Shown here piece by piece: positions 17,403 through 25,392 of a DNA stretch of 64,000 nt. The position numbers and the translations under genes are program-made. This DNA is from Halorhabdus tiamatea SARL4B (lineage in GTDB: Archaea; Halobacteriota; Halobacteria; Halobacteriales; Haloarculaceae). Within the stretch, counting starts at the first letter, position 1. Each line of letters opens with the position of its first letter. The notes beneath the pieces are model-generated. The model saw only the letters and a list, made by a program, of their open reading frames with translations, had not been told where the DNA came from and did not search any database. The DNA is taken from positions 1,302,001 to 1,366,000 of the forward strand of contig NC_021921.1 of the NCBI RefSeq assembly GCF_000470655.1. Reading direction: 5' to 3'.

Positions 17403-17792
17403 TTATATGACGCGGTTCTGGAGGTAATCCAGGTGCTTGGCGTTGTAAACTATCTTGACGTCCTCTTCGGTAGGGGTACCGACACAGGTCAGGCGGACGC
17501 CCTTGTCCTCGACCTCCTCGTCGGAGAGGATCTGCTGCATGTCCATGTCGATGTCACCCTCCTTGACGATCGAGGCGCAGTTCGCACAGGCACCGGCGCG
17601 ACACGAGAACGGCCAGTCGTAGCCCTGGGCCTCGGCGGCCTCGAGAATGTACTCGCCTTCAGCGACGTCGATCGTTCCGTAATCCCCTTCGTCGAGGCCG
17701 GCGTCGCCGGCCTTCTCGAAGAGGTCGTCGTCGTCCATGTCCCAGCCGTGATCGTCCAGCACTTCGTAGTTGAGGTATTCTACAGTGGGCAT
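17403..17792 (-). CDS. halobacterial-type 2Fe-2S ferredoxin
   Basis: A 129-residue plant-type ferredoxin. The cluster ligands are in CRAGACANC (CxxxxCxxC) near residue 65 and the last Cys in RLTCVGTP. An acidic helical N-terminal insert ([20 protein letters not shown]) is the halophilic adaptation seen in Halobacterium and Haloarcula ferredoxins. It carries electrons from 2-oxoacid:ferredoxin oxidoreductases. The start is the ATG at 17792. It stands alone between the prepilin peptidase and a long non-coding stretch. Confidence 0.95.
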   Translation of the reverse strand: MPTVEYLNYEVLDDHGWDMDDDDLFEKAGDAGLDEGDYGTIDVAEGEYILEAAEAQGYDWPFSCRAGACANCASIVKEGDIDMDMQQILSDEEVEDKGVRLTCVGTPTEEDVKIVYNAKHLDYLQNRVI

Positions 17793-17876
17793 CAAGACCA
17801 CGGTACACACGCCTGACTGTTAACTTTGCTGTTCGGAATAGATCTTCCGGATATAATTTCCGGTTTCTGAGCGAAT

Positions 17877-17916
17877 CGAGAACGCGCTACGCGGTTCTCG
17901 GCGATGTGTTCGCGGC
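17877..17916 (+). repeat. 40-bp direct repeat, distal copy
   Basis: The 40 bases differ at one position from 18164-18203. Both read CGAGAAC(G/A)CGCTACGCGG and continue to TTCGCGGC. The second copy ends seven bases before the 3' end of tRNA-Ser, and the two copies are 287 bases apart. Confidence 0.9.
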
Positions 17917-18034
17917 TCTCACGGGTCGCTCCGTTCTCACGGGTCGCTTCGCTTCCCGTTCGAAAAGCCGTGACGCTCGCGCCTCGGTCTCCCCGTTCAC
18001 TACTTCGGCGACCCTCACAGAGTTCGGGCCGTCC

Positions 18035-18056
18035 ACGCCAGGACTGGGATTTGAAC
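18035..18056 (-). repeat. detached 22-base copy of the tRNA-Ser 3' end
   Basis: The bases match 18209-18230 exactly. They cover the acceptor 3' strand and half the T-arm of tRNA-Ser(GGA), in the same orientation. Flanking tRNA sequence is absent, so this is a fragment, as left by site-specific integration or duplication. Confidence 0.85.
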
Positions 18057-18163
18057 AGGTGCGAGACGTTCCGGGGTGCTCACTCACGTCCGTTCGTTGC
18101 GCTCCCGGGGCTGCGACTCGCGTGCTCAAATCCCAGCGAAGACGCACAGCCGCTCACGGGGGC

Positions 18164-18203
18164 CGAGAACACGCTACGCGGTTCTCGGCGATGTGTTCGC
18201 GGC
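18164..18203 (+). repeat. 40-bp direct repeat, tRNA-proximal copy
   Basis: Partner of 17877-17916 with one mismatch. It abuts the tRNA-Ser 3' end. Confidence 0.9.
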
Positions 18204-18209
18204 AGAAGA

Positions 18210-18291
18210 CGCCAGGACTGGGATTTGAACCCAGAATCCCGAAAGGGAACACGCTTTCCAGGCGTGCGCCTTACCGTTCGGCCATCCTGGC
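18210..18291 (-). tRNA. tRNA-Ser(GGA)
   Basis: The minus strand folds as a class II tRNA. The acceptor stem is GCCAGGA/TCCTGGC with discriminator G, the anticodon stem is CACGC/GCGTG with loop CTGGAAA (anticodon GGA), the variable arm is long (TTCCCTTTCGGGA) and the T-arm is CTGGGTTCAAATCCCAG. The length of 82 nt without CCA is usual for archaeal tRNA-Ser. Confidence 0.95.
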
Positions 18292-18521
18292 TCGTGTCTA
18301 CTGATGAGTGACGGTGCGGTTAAGCGTTTTCGCTCTCGATCGACATCGCGAGAAATTGTAAAACAAATATAATATGTCCGCTACCCAAACGAACTCGACA
18401 AACGAATCGATAGCCGGCAAAATACCTGAAGCGACTCCAACGAATCAGTCGAAAAGAATCAATAATCTCGGAAATCAGTACATTTATCTTCTGAGAGTCG
18501 TTTGACTCTATAGAGCGGGCC

Positions 18522-19772
18522 GTGGGTGAAACTGACACACAAGCGAACGACGACACCGTCTCGAAAAACGGGGTGACGGTGACGCGGTCGCTACGGGAGC
18601 GGGGTGACGGCGTGCTGGGATCGATCGAGATCCGATCGGAGCGGGCGGAGTCAGTCCTGGTTCACGTCGTCGAGGAATTTCCGGCACACCTCCCGGTCAG
18701 GAGGGCGACGTTCGAACCGGGAAGTGAACCAGCGGAGGGAACGATCACGGACGAATACGTTTCGATCAGACACGAAGTGGTGGAGGACTCGTGTCAGATT
18801 CGGTACGGCGTCGTCGTGTCCGGACCAGTCGATGATCTCGAGTGGGGGCCACCGCGGATTCTATCGGTCAGAGACGCGGATGCCGACCCTGAACCGGGTC
18901 GAGCGGCCGCGATGGGCATCGATCACGCCGAGACATCTGAGTCAGATCCGGACAGACCAGCCCGGTTCGAGCAGGACAACATCGAGCGTGGCGACGAAGA
19001 CCACGTGAGGCCATCCATCCAGGCCGATCCGTCGCGGACGGACCCGGAGCCGACCGCGCCAGCGACTGACGACGCGGACGCGTCAGATCGGGAATCGAAC
19101 GAGCGGGAAGAACCATCCCAGAAGGGGAGTACCGATCGGGAAGCGACACCGACAACGGCGGGACGGTCTCCGTCGCCATCACCAGACCGGACGGTGGCAA
19201 CCGAAGGTGCCGAGCCAGGCGGGGATACCGCACGGGATATCGAGGTACGACTGGATCACCTCAGCGCCCGTGTCGCGGAGTTCGAGGCGTACGCGACAGC
19301 GCTCGAACCGATCGTCTCCGAGCACGGGAGCGGGACCGACATCGTCGACGCATTCGACCGGCGAATCGAGGAGATCGATAGTCGCGTCGACACACTCGAG
19401 GGGCGGGTGACGGGAATGAGTGAGGAACATACCGAGGCGGTCGAGAAGATACACGACGCCATCGATCGAGTCGAAGGACGGACGGACGACGTCGAGGAGA
19501 CGCTCACGCGGATCGATGGAGATCTCGCCCAGCAACGTGAGAACCTCTCAACGCTGGAGGAGACGCTTGAGTCCGTCGAGGCCGAACTGGGGACACTCGA
19601 TACGGAGGGCGCGGAGGTTCAGTCGAACGTCGCCACCCTCGAGCGGACCGTCACCGACGTCTCCCGGGAGGTCGCGGCGTTGAACACGCAACTCGAAGCG
19701 TTCCGTGACGAGTTGGCCGAGCTACGCGCCTTTCGGGACTCTCTCGCGGAGATCACCACGTTCGAGGAGTGA
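18522..19772 (+). CDS. haloarchaeal protein of unknown function with C-terminal coiled coil
   Basis: A 416-residue acidic protein beginning with GTG. Residues 1-125 make a compact beta-rich domain (GVTVTRSLRERGDGVLGSIEIRSE; RAESVLVHVVEEFPAHLPV). Residues 125-235 are disordered and rich in D, E, S, T and P. Residues 235-416 form a long coiled coil with regular heptads (VDTLEGRVTGMSEEH; VEETLTRIDGDLAQ). There is no signal peptide or membrane helix. A similar layout is seen in haloarchaeal proteins near sensory or cell-surface genes, but I do not recognise a function. Confidence 0.7.
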   Translation: MGETDTQANDDTVSKNGVTVTRSLRERGDGVLGSIEIRSERAESVLVHVVEEFPAHLPVRRATFEPGSEPAEGTITDEYVSIRHEVVEDSCQIRYGVVVSGPVDDLEWGPPRILSVRDADADPEPGRAAAMGIDHAETSESDPDRPARFEQDNIERGDEDHVRPSIQADPSRTDPEPTAPATDDADASDRESNEREEPSQKGSTDREATPTTAGRSPSPSPDRTVATEGAEPGGDTARDIEVRLDHLSARVAEFEAYATALEPIVSEHGSGTDIVDAFDRRIEEIDSRVDTLEGRVTGMSEEHTEAVEKIHDAIDRVEGRTDDVEETLTRIDGDLAQQRENLSTLEETLESVEAELGTLDTEGAEVQSNVATLERTVTDVSREVAALNTQLEAFRDELAELRAFRDSLAEITTFEE

Positions 19773-19873
19773 TCCTGGCGTCGTTCGTGACGGCACCCAG
19801 CCAGCGTCACGGCCGAACAACTCACGATCCTGACGTTCCGATCCCGAACGGCTCACAGTAACTGTTGGCACGA

Positions 19874-20251
19874 TCACGTCGTCGCGATCGCTTCGATCTC
19901 GACGCCGACGCCTTTCGGCAGCGCGGCGACCTCGACGGCGCTTCGGGCGGGCGGCTCTTGGTCGAAGAACGTCTCGTAGGCCGCGTCCATCGCCTCGAAG
20001 TCCTCGATATCGTCGACGTAGACAGTCACTTTCAGGACGTCGTCCATGCTCGCGCCCGCCTCCGCTAAGACTGCCTCGACGTTGTCCAGTGCCTGCTGGG
20101 TCTGGACGTCGATGTCGGCGTGGTCGAGGAGGTCGCCGTCCGGCGTCAACGGGATCTGTCCCGCCGTGAACACCAGGTCGTCGGTCGCGGTCGCCTGACT
20201 GTACGCGCCGACCGCCGCGGGGGCCGCCTCGGTCTCGATTGTCCGCTTCAT
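19874..20251 (-). CDS. RidA/YjgF-family enamine/imine deaminase
   Basis: A 125-residue trimeric chorismate-mutase-like fold. It has AVGAYSQAT, FTAGQIPLTPDGDL, the VTVYVDDIEDF segment and the catalytic Arg in PPARSAVEVAALPKG. RidA hydrolyses reactive 2-aminoacrylate and other enamines formed by PLP enzymes. The start is the ATG at 20251. A TATA box at 20274-20283 places transcription start at the ATG, so the mRNA is leaderless. Confidence 0.93.
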   Translation of the reverse strand: MKRTIETEAAPAAVGAYSQATATDDLVFTAGQIPLTPDGDLLDHADIDVQTQQALDNVEAVLAEAGASMDDVLKVTVYVDDIEDFEAMDAAYETFFDQEPPARSAVEVAALPKGVGVEIEAIATT

Positions 20252-20273
20252 AGCGACAACTCCGGCTGGAACC

Positions 20274-20283
20274 GGTATAAAAC
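20274..20283 (-). promoter_or_regulatory. TATA box of ridA-family gene (leaderless)
   Basis: The minus strand reads GTTTTATACC, centred about 27 bases before the ATG at 20251. The following plus-strand gene starts 52 bases away in the other direction, so the region carries two divergent promoters. Confidence 0.65.
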
Positions 20284-20334
20284 CGCTGCCGGGGACGGCC
20301 CGGGCTTGATGGGGCTGGCCGGCGAGGAGCCGGT

Positions 20335-20625
20335 ATGGACACACGCTTGCGGTACGGATACGGCGTCGTCCTGCTCGGCCTCGGAAACGTCGCCGTTGGG
20401 GCGACCCAGTTGGCGGTCGGCGGCCAGACGACGGTAGTGATCGCGATGGAACTGGTCATCGGCGCGCTGCTGTTCGGCTTCGGATACGGCGTCGTCTCTG
20501 ACCCCGATCGAATCGATCCCGAACAGCTCTCCCCGTGGGTGATTACTGCCGTCGGCTACGTCGGGATCACGCTCGGCGTGGCCATGCTCGCGTGGTCGGC
20601 GCTCGTGGTCGTGAACGCGCTGTAA
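20335..20625 (+). CDS. small haloarchaeal membrane protein
   Basis: A 96-residue protein with three hydrophobic segments: YGVVLLGLGNVAVGATQLAV, TVVIAMELVIGALLFGFGYGVV and WVITAVGYVGITLGVAMLAW. The short loop between the second and third is acidic (SDPDRIDPEQLSP). It diverges from ridA and ends just before the hisH stop. I do not recognise a family. Confidence 0.7.
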   Translation: MDTRLRYGYGVVLLGLGNVAVGATQLAVGGQTTVVIAMELVIGALLFGFGYGVVSDPDRIDPEQLSPWVITAVGYVGITLGVAMLAWSALVVVNAL

Positions 20626-20636
20626 GCGGCGCGGCG

Positions 20637-21287
20637 CTACTGCTCGGCGCAGTACGCGACGAAGTTCCGCAGAATCCGGAGGCCGGTCTCGCCGGACTTC
20701 TCGGGGTGAAACTGCGTCCCGACGACGTTGCCGGCCTCGTTGGCGACGACGCTCGCGAAGCGCTCGCCGTAATCGGTCGTCGCAGCGACGGCAGCCGTAT
20801 CGTCCGGCTCGGCGTAGTAAGAGTGAACGAAGTAAGCGTGTTCGCCGTCGACACCCGCAACCAGCGGGTGATCGCGCTCGACGTCGAGTTCGTTCCAGCC
20901 CATGTGGGGGACTTTCCGGTCGCCGTCGAAGCGGACGTTCGTCCCGGGGATCAGATCGAGCCCCTCGACGTCACCCTCGCCGGCGTGTTCGGCCTCCTCG
21001 CTCGTAGTGAGGAGCATCTGCATGCCGAGACAGATGCCAAGCAGCGGCCGACCGTCCGCAGCCGCCTCGACGAGCGCGTCCCTGAACGGGCCGGCGTTTT
21101 CCATCCCCTCGCTGAACGCGCCGACGCCGGGGAGGACGATCCCGTCGGCGTCTTCGAGTGCTGCTGGATCGTCGGAGATCGTCACGGTCGCGCCCGCGCG
21201 TTCGAGTCCACGCGTGACGCTCCGGAGGTTCCCCAGTCCGTAGTCGACGACGACGACCTCGACGTCACCCGACTCGTGTTCGGTCAT
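20637..21287 (-). CDS. hisH: imidazole glycerol phosphate synthase subunit HisH (glutaminase)
   Basis: A 216-residue class I glutamine amidotransferase. Cys86 in LLGICLGMQMLL is the nucleophile, and the His-Glu pair is in GTQFHPEKSG near residue 197. It starts VVVVDYGLGNLRSV and has DGIVLPGVGAF, both diagnostic for HisH. It supplies ammonia to HisF in histidine synthesis. The start is the ATG at 21287; upstream codons in frame belong to the antisense of the neighbouring gene's end and are not HisH-like. Confidence 0.95.
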   Translation of the reverse strand: MTEHESGDVEVVVVDYGLGNLRSVTRGLERAGATVTISDDPAALEDADGIVLPGVGAFSEGMENAGPFRDALVEAAADGRPLLGICLGMQMLLTTSEEAEHAGEGDVEGLDLIPGTNVRFDGDRKVPHMGWNELDVERDHPLVAGVDGEHAYFVHSYYAEPDDTAAVAATTDYGERFASVVANEAGNVVGTQFHPEKSGETGLRILRNFVAYCAEQ

Positions 21288-21354
21288 ACGACACGCTTGG
21301 GCAGTGGCGACCTTGGCGCTTTCCGTTCGCCGAATGTTTCCACGGAGAGGAGCA

Positions 21355-22080
21355 TCAGTCTCCGAGCACGGACGTGAGGTTCGGATCGCGATACGGCGAC
21401 CGCCCGAGCACCGCGCCGTGGAGGTCCTGCTCGTCGAGTTGGGCGTCGAGGACACGTTCGAGCCGGTTGACGGCCGTCGTGTCCAGGTCGTAGACCTCGA
21501 GCAACCGCTGAAAGTGCGACTCGTCAGTGATCGAGGAGAAGAGGTCGTATAAGGACGCCATCTCGTCGGGCGAGAGCGCGGCGAGTCGCTCCTCGTCGTC
21601 CAGCCCGAGGAACCGCCGGCGTTCGGCGTCGACCACATGGCGGATGACCACCAGCGCGACCTTCGGGATGGCTCGCTGGCTCCCGAAGGCCGTCAGGTCG
21701 ATCCCGGTCACGATCCCGAGGACGCGATCGCGCTCCCAGGGCGTCAGATCGAGGGCGTTACACAGCGCCTGAGTGATGCGAGCTTTGTCGAGGCGGTGCA
21801 TCCGCTCGGCGTGACCCTGCATGGCCGGATGTTGCTCGTCGTGAAGCCGACGGATTCGCTCCCCGGGGTCGTCCTCGGGGTTCTCGGCGCGCCCGATCCG
21901 GGTCGCTCCCGGCGTGATCACGTCCCACTGCCGGGTCGTGGCGTCCCGCGTGGCTTCCGCCCGCGACAGCGTCCCGTCCCCCGGTTTCGTCGAGACTTCG
22001 CGATCCTCGCGCCACTCCCGGCGCTCGCGGCCGGCCGGTTCCCGAATGCGATCGTCCCCCTGCTCGCCAGCGTCGTCCAT
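21355..22080 (-). CDS. DNA-directed RNA polymerase subunit epsilon-like protein (halobacterial)
   Basis: A 241-residue charged protein. After a disordered N-terminus of about 50 residues comes TRQWDVITPGATRIGRAE, then HAERMHRLDKARITQALCNALDLTPWERDR and FGSQRAIPKVALVVIRHVVDAERRR. From memory these match the protein called RNA polymerase epsilon in Halobacteria, a group-specific subunit whose role is unclear. Homology to other polymerase subunits is not evident. Its promoter is nearly identical to that of serS in this window, which fits a housekeeping, growth-linked role. Confidence 0.65.
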   Translation of the reverse strand: MDDAGEQGDDRIREPAGRERREWREDREVSTKPGDGTLSRAEATRDATTRQWDVITPGATRIGRAENPEDDPGERIRRLHDEQHPAMQGHAERMHRLDKARITQALCNALDLTPWERDRVLGIVTGIDLTAFGSQRAIPKVALVVIRHVVDAERRRFLGLDDEERLAALSPDEMASLYDLFSSITDESHFQRLLEVYDLDTTAVNRLERVLDAQLDEQDLHGAVLGRSPYRDPNLTSVLGD

Positions 22081-22154
22081 TACCCCAACAGTCGGCGCTA
22101 CGGACAGTTGAATCCACTGGCTCGGGACAGTCCCGCGGGAAAGACGTCGAAATT

Positions 22155-22207
22155 GGTCCGCCAGAAATCCCGTCTATATATTCACCTTGTAACCAGAGGC
22201 ACTTAAA
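22155..22207 (-). promoter_or_regulatory. promoter of the RNA polymerase epsilon gene, shared block with serS
   Basis: The minus strand has the TATA-like CTTTAAGTG and then CCTCTGGTTACAAGGT and ATATAGACGGG, about 90-125 bases before the start codon at 22080. The same block, in the same orientation relative to its gene, occurs at 25263-25312 before serS. The conserved part covers the TATA box, the spacer and the expected start of the transcript. Confidence 0.7.
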
Positions 22208-22230
22208 GCGAGTCGGCGATCGGCCGTCGG

Positions 22231-22815
22231 TCAGAAATCACCCAGTTCGGCCTGGCCGCCGTCGCCCGTCAGGTCGGCGGCCTGCTGGATCGTCCGCTCG
22301 AAGGTCTCGCGCTGACTCCGGTCGTAGAGCGTCGCGGCCGGGTGGACACAGACGAGGACCCGCCGTCGTGTGCCGTCGATCTCGATCTCCTCGATCGAAC
22401 CGGCCTCGCCGGTGACGGCTAGTTCTCGGCCCAACAGATGTTCGCCCGGCACCTTCCCGAGCGTGACGATCACCGCGGGATCGACCAGGTCGATCTCCCG
22501 GTCGAGGTAGGGCCGACAGTTCGATCGCTCCTCGGCAGTCGGATCGCGGTTCTCGGGCGGTCGACACCGCACGCAGTTGGTGATCCGGACGTCCGCCCGC
22601 GAGAGGCCGGCGTCCCGCAGCGCGTCGTCGAGGACCGTCCCGCTGCGGCCGACGAAGGGTTCACCCTGCTGATCCTCGCGCTCGCCCGGGGCTTCGCCGA
22701 CGAAGAGGAGATCGGCGTCGTCTGGGCCGACGCCGTCGACGATCCGCGACCGGGAGGCGACGAGGTCCGAACACTGCTTGCAGCCCTCGACCGAGAGTCC
22801 GTCCATGTGCTCCAT
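22231..22815 (-). CDS. family 4 (4Fe-4S) uracil-DNA glycosylase
   Basis: A 194-residue protein. Cys12 and Cys15 (GCKQC) begin the iron-sulfur cluster, and two more cysteines lie in NCVRCRPP and NCRPYL. The active-site motif is GEAPGEREDQQGEPFVG, and HPAATL closes the DNA-binding loop. It removes uracil from DNA as the first step of base excision repair. The start is ATG 22815 (three residues before the alternative at 22806). It runs in the same direction as the DUF99 gene, with a gap of 35 bases. Confidence 0.92.
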   Translation of the reverse strand: MEHMDGLSVEGCKQCSDLVASRSRIVDGVGPDDADLLFVGEAPGEREDQQGEPFVGRSGTVLDDALRDAGLSRADVRITNCVRCRPPENRDPTAEERSNCRPYLDREIDLVDPAVIVTLGKVPGEHLLGRELAVTGEAGSIEEIEIDGTRRRVLVCVHPAATLYDRSQRETFERTIQQAADLTGDGGQAELGDF

Positions 22816-22850
22816 GCCCGAGCCTGCGGGCCGAGCCCGCAAAAACGTCG

Positions 22851-23414
22851 TTATCGCTTGGCGGAATCGAACGCCCCATCGGCGGCGCGGGCGGCCAGTC
22901 GCGCGACCCGCAACGGTTCGGGTCGGCCTCCCTCCGGCGTGAACGCCCGGACGACTTCGCGAGCCTCGCCCGCGTCACAGCCCACACTCCGGACGAAGAC
23001 CGTCTCGTCGTCGACCGAGACGCGCTCACGCTCCGGTTGGGCGCGGTACGTATCGAGCCGCCAGGCGAGGGCCTCCCCGGAAAACTCCTCGCGCAACGTC
23101 GGTTCCAGTCCCTCGCTCTCCTCGAAGGTGATCGAGAGCACCGGCAGTCCAGTTTCGTCGTGGATTCGGTGGAGGTCGATCACGTTGAACCACGCCGGCG
23201 CGATCCCGGCGACGAGGAGAAGCCGGACGTCCGGGCGATCTAGTCGGTCGACCATCTCGACGATGGCGTCGGTCGCGTCGCTTCCGCCCACGGCGCAGGA
23301 CCCGAAAACGAAGCCGTCGGTGACGCGACTCGCGCGGACGACTGCGCCCGCGAGCGTACTCGAATCACCGGTATAGGACTCGGCGACCCCGAGGGCGCGA
23401 ACCCCCGATTTCAC
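22851..23414 (-). CDS. DUF99 family protein (endonuclease dU type)
   Basis: A 187-residue protein with the family start VRALGVAESY, the central VRLLLVAGIAPAWFNVIDLHRIHDETGLPVLSITFEE (the DUF99 core) and a C-terminal VRSVGCDAGEAREVV. The Pyrococcus homologue is an endonuclease that cuts DNA at deoxyuridine. Being next to the uracil-DNA glycosylase gene supports a role in uracil repair. It starts with ATG at 23414, one base from the stop of the small gene upstream. Confidence 0.87.
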   Translation of the reverse strand: MKSGVRALGVAESYTGDSSTLAGAVVRASRVTDGFVFGSCAVGGSDATDAIVEMVDRLDRPDVRLLLVAGIAPAWFNVIDLHRIHDETGLPVLSITFEESEGLEPTLREEFSGEALAWRLDTYRAQPERERVSVDDETVFVRSVGCDAGEAREVVRAFTPEGGRPEPLRVARLAARAADGAFDSAKR

Positions 23415-23415
23415 G

Positions 23416-23595
23416 TCAGGTGTTCTCCTTGATGTCCGATAGCTGGTCGATCAGTTCGTCGTTCGACGCCGTGAACTCGAACTCGACGTCGCCGTCGTGG
23501 GTGTTCTCGGCGGCGTTGACCCCGTCATCGTCGTCAAAATCAGCGTCCAGGTCTTGATTCTCCTGTTCTGATTCGTCGTAGCTCCCAAACCCCAT
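23416..23595 (-). CDS. small acidic haloarchaeal protein (DUF5786-like)
   Basis: A 59-residue protein starting MGFGSYDESEQENQ and ending in a helix TASNDELIDQLSDIKENT. It has very high Asp/Glu content with a DDDDG stretch. The sequence matches my memory of a conserved small haloarchaeal family of unknown function. It is one base from the DUF99 gene and in the same direction, so it is probably co-transcribed with the uracil-repair genes. Confidence 0.75.
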   Translation of the reverse strand: MGFGSYDESEQENQDLDADFDDDDGVNAAENTHDGDVEFEFTASNDELIDQLSDIKENT

Positions 23596-23693
23596 GTCGT
23601 CTGTGAATAGGGGGTTCGTGGTGAAAAATCACACGCTACTCGCTCACACCCGCCACCGCCAGACTCAACAGGATACTCCCCCCAGAGACGACC

Positions 23694-24299
23694 ATGGACG
23701 TACACAACGTGACGGCCGACGCGGAGACCTTCACCGCGAACGTCTACCTGACGACCGGCGACCGACCGGCGCTCGTCGACGCCGGCGCGATGGACGGCGT
23801 CGTCGACGTGATCCGCGAGTACACTGACGAGCTGGACAGCGTCGTGTTGACCCACCAGCACGGCGACCACGTCGCCCAACTCGATGCGGTCCTCGACGCT
23901 TTCGACGCCGAGGTGTACGCCTACGCCGACCACCCCCGGCGAACGGAAGCACTCGGCGACGGCGACACCCTCCAGATCGGCGACGAGGACTTCGAGGTCG
24001 TCTACACGCCGGGCCACGCCGACGATCACGTCTCGCTGGTCAGCGAGAGCAGCCTGTTTTCGGGCGACGTCGTCGTCCACGACGACGGGGCCTTCGAGGG
24101 CGGGAGTTTCGGCCGGACCGACAACCCCGGCCAGTCCCGTGAACGCCTCATCGAGAGCATCCGGGAGCTTCTCGGTCGAATGCCGGAGACCGTCGAGCAC
24201 ATGTACAGCGGCCACGGCGGCGTCTTCCACGGCGACGTCCGGGACATCGTCGAGACGGCGCTGGAACGAGCTGAGAGACGGGAGCCGAAGTACGATTGA
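23694..24299 (+). CDS. MBL-fold metallo-hydrolase (glyoxalase II-like)
   Basis: A 201-residue metallo-beta-lactamase fold. The first metal site is THQHGDHVAQLD (His54, His56, Asp58, His59), the second part is TPGHADDH, then an acid in SGDVVVHDDG and the last His in MYSGHGG. Such proteins hydrolyse thioesters or similar bonds with one or two zinc ions. The substrate is unknown. It diverges from the small acidic gene and converges with hepT. Confidence 0.9.
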   Translation: MDVHNVTADAETFTANVYLTTGDRPALVDAGAMDGVVDVIREYTDELDSVVLTHQHGDHVAQLDAVLDAFDAEVYAYADHPRRTEALGDGDTLQIGDEDFEVVYTPGHADDHVSLVSESSLFSGDVVVHDDGAFEGGSFGRTDNPGQSRERLIESIRELLGRMPETVEHMYSGHGGVFHGDVRDIVETALERAERREPKYD

Positions 24300-24315
24300 G
24301 GGGAAGCGCCGACCG

Positions 24316-24744
24316 TCACTTGCTGTCTCGGACCCACTCGGCGATCTGACGGCTATAGCTATCGTACACGTCGAGGCCGGTCCGGAGCGTTTCGTACACT
24401 TCTTCGGGGTCGATGCGCCCGTACTCGTGTGCGAGGACGTTTCTGAACCCGATTGCGGTGACGAGCGTCATCATCGTCTCGTCGTCGATGACGGCGTGCT
24501 CGCACAGGATGCGGACGGCCTCTTTGGAAGTGTTCCCGTCGTACGCGAAATCCCGCGTGGCGACGTGCTGGGCCAGATCCGCACTCGCCTGAATCGCATT
24601 CTCGAACATGCGTTCGACGGCACGCTGCTCGGTCGTACTCCCGAGAAACTCACGGCGGGACAGCGATTCTCGCTTCTCGATCAACTCGCCGTGGTACTGC
24701 TCGATCTGTTCGAGTTTGACCGCGACGACGCGTTCGTCAGCCAC
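24316..24744 (-). CDS. hepT: HepT-like toxin (DUF86, HEPN domain)
   Basis: A 142-residue all-helical HEPN protein. The catalytic RNase motif is RNVLAHEY: Arg101, His106 and Tyr108 fit Rx4HxY. It begins with GTG inside the 3' end of mntA (8-base overlap), so the pair is coupled. HepT acts as an RNase toxin that is silenced when MntA AMPylates its Tyr residue. Conserved active-site residues are all present, so it looks intact. Confidence 0.9.
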   Translation of the reverse strand: MADERVVAVKLEQIEQYHGELIEKRESLSRREFLGSTTEQRAVERMFENAIQASADLAQHVATRDFAYDGNTSKEAVRILCEHAVIDDETMMTLVTAIGFRNVLAHEYGRIDPEEVYETLRTGLDVYDSYSRQIAEWVRDSK

Positions 24745-25168
24745 GCAGTCCGTCCTCCGCGATCCTGTCGATGACGTCACGCTGGCGGCGACGAAGCGGC
24801 TCGCGCTCCTCGGCGAACGTCGCCTCGACGTCCGCTTTGAACCGTTCGAACGCGTCGCGGTCGCCACAGACAAAGCTCCCGTTGACCGCGTCGTTTCTGA
24901 CGGCTATGGGAAGGGTTTCGATATCGGAGATGTCGACAAAGGGACCCTCCTCACGCTGGAGGGTTCCCGACAGAAAGCACTGCTTCTCGAAACGATCGTG
25001 GTCCGATAGTTCGTCCACGAACTTGACTGCGAGGTCGAGATCGGACGTGTCAGTCGACTCCCCAGTGACTCGTGATCCGAACGCCACGACAAACTCGACA
25101 TCGGAATCAGAGCAGATGGACTCTTCGAAGTCCTCGAACCCCCGTTTCCGGCCATCCTCGACCGCCAT
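24737..25168 (-). CDS. mntA: MntA-like nucleotidyltransferase antitoxin
   Basis: A 143-residue minimal nucleotidyltransferase. The motif GSx10DxD is complete (Gly31, Ser32, Asp43, Asp45 in FGSRVTGESTDTSDLDLAV). It is the first gene of the HepT/MntA pair, transcribed away from serS. MntA neutralises HepT by adding AMP groups from ATP. A DUF4111-like or tRNA-modifying role is unlikely given the partner. Confidence 0.9.
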   Translation of the reverse strand: MAVEDGRKRGFEDFEESICSDSDVEFVVAFGSRVTGESTDTSDLDLAVKFVDELSDHDRFEKQCFLSGTLQREEGPFVDISDIETLPIAVRNDAVNGSFVCGDRDAFERFKADVEATFAEEREPLRRRQRDVIDRIAEDGLRG

Positions 25169-25262
25169 ATCTTTATGATCGACGTATCGTCACAAAAGAA
25201 TTCCGGCGAATCGCCCGGTCGAACTGTCTGTGATCCTCCTCGCAGCTATCACCGACCGCGTT

Positions 25263-25312
25263 TTAAGTACCTCTGGTTACAAGGTAGAGATATAGACGGG
25301 GTTTCTCCGGGA
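25263..25312 (+). promoter_or_regulatory. serS promoter, shared block with the RNA polymerase epsilon gene
   Basis: TTTTAAGTACC (TATA-like) is followed by CTCTGGTTACAAGGT and ATATAGACGGGGTTTCT. Over about 45 bases only a few differ from the minus-strand block at 22155-22207. Its distance to the start codon of serS (about 85-130 bases) is close to that at the other copy, so both mRNAs should have leaders of about 90-100 bases. Confidence 0.7.
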
Positions 25313-25392
25313 CGCCGATCGGCGAGCGGGTGCTGTCGCCGGCAGACGGCCAGAGCGATACGGTTTTGAGACGCCACCGAGAAATGGCGTCC

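Larger units (their letters stand above)
17793..18209. other. non-coding region with duplicated sequence beside tRNA-Ser
   Basis: Apart from the repeats listed separately, this stretch shows no credible gene. Short frames read through pieces of tRNA-like sequence. An inverted pair (18044-18055 CTGGGATTTGAA and 18125-18136) could form an imperfect long hairpin. An AT-rich stretch at 17850-17860 on the minus strand may hold the ferredoxin promoter. Confidence 0.6.

Noticed and set aside
17906-18304. short plus-strand frames next to tRNA-Ser
   Set aside because: They read through tRNA and repeat sequence and look like neither conserved nor acidic haloarchaeal proteins.
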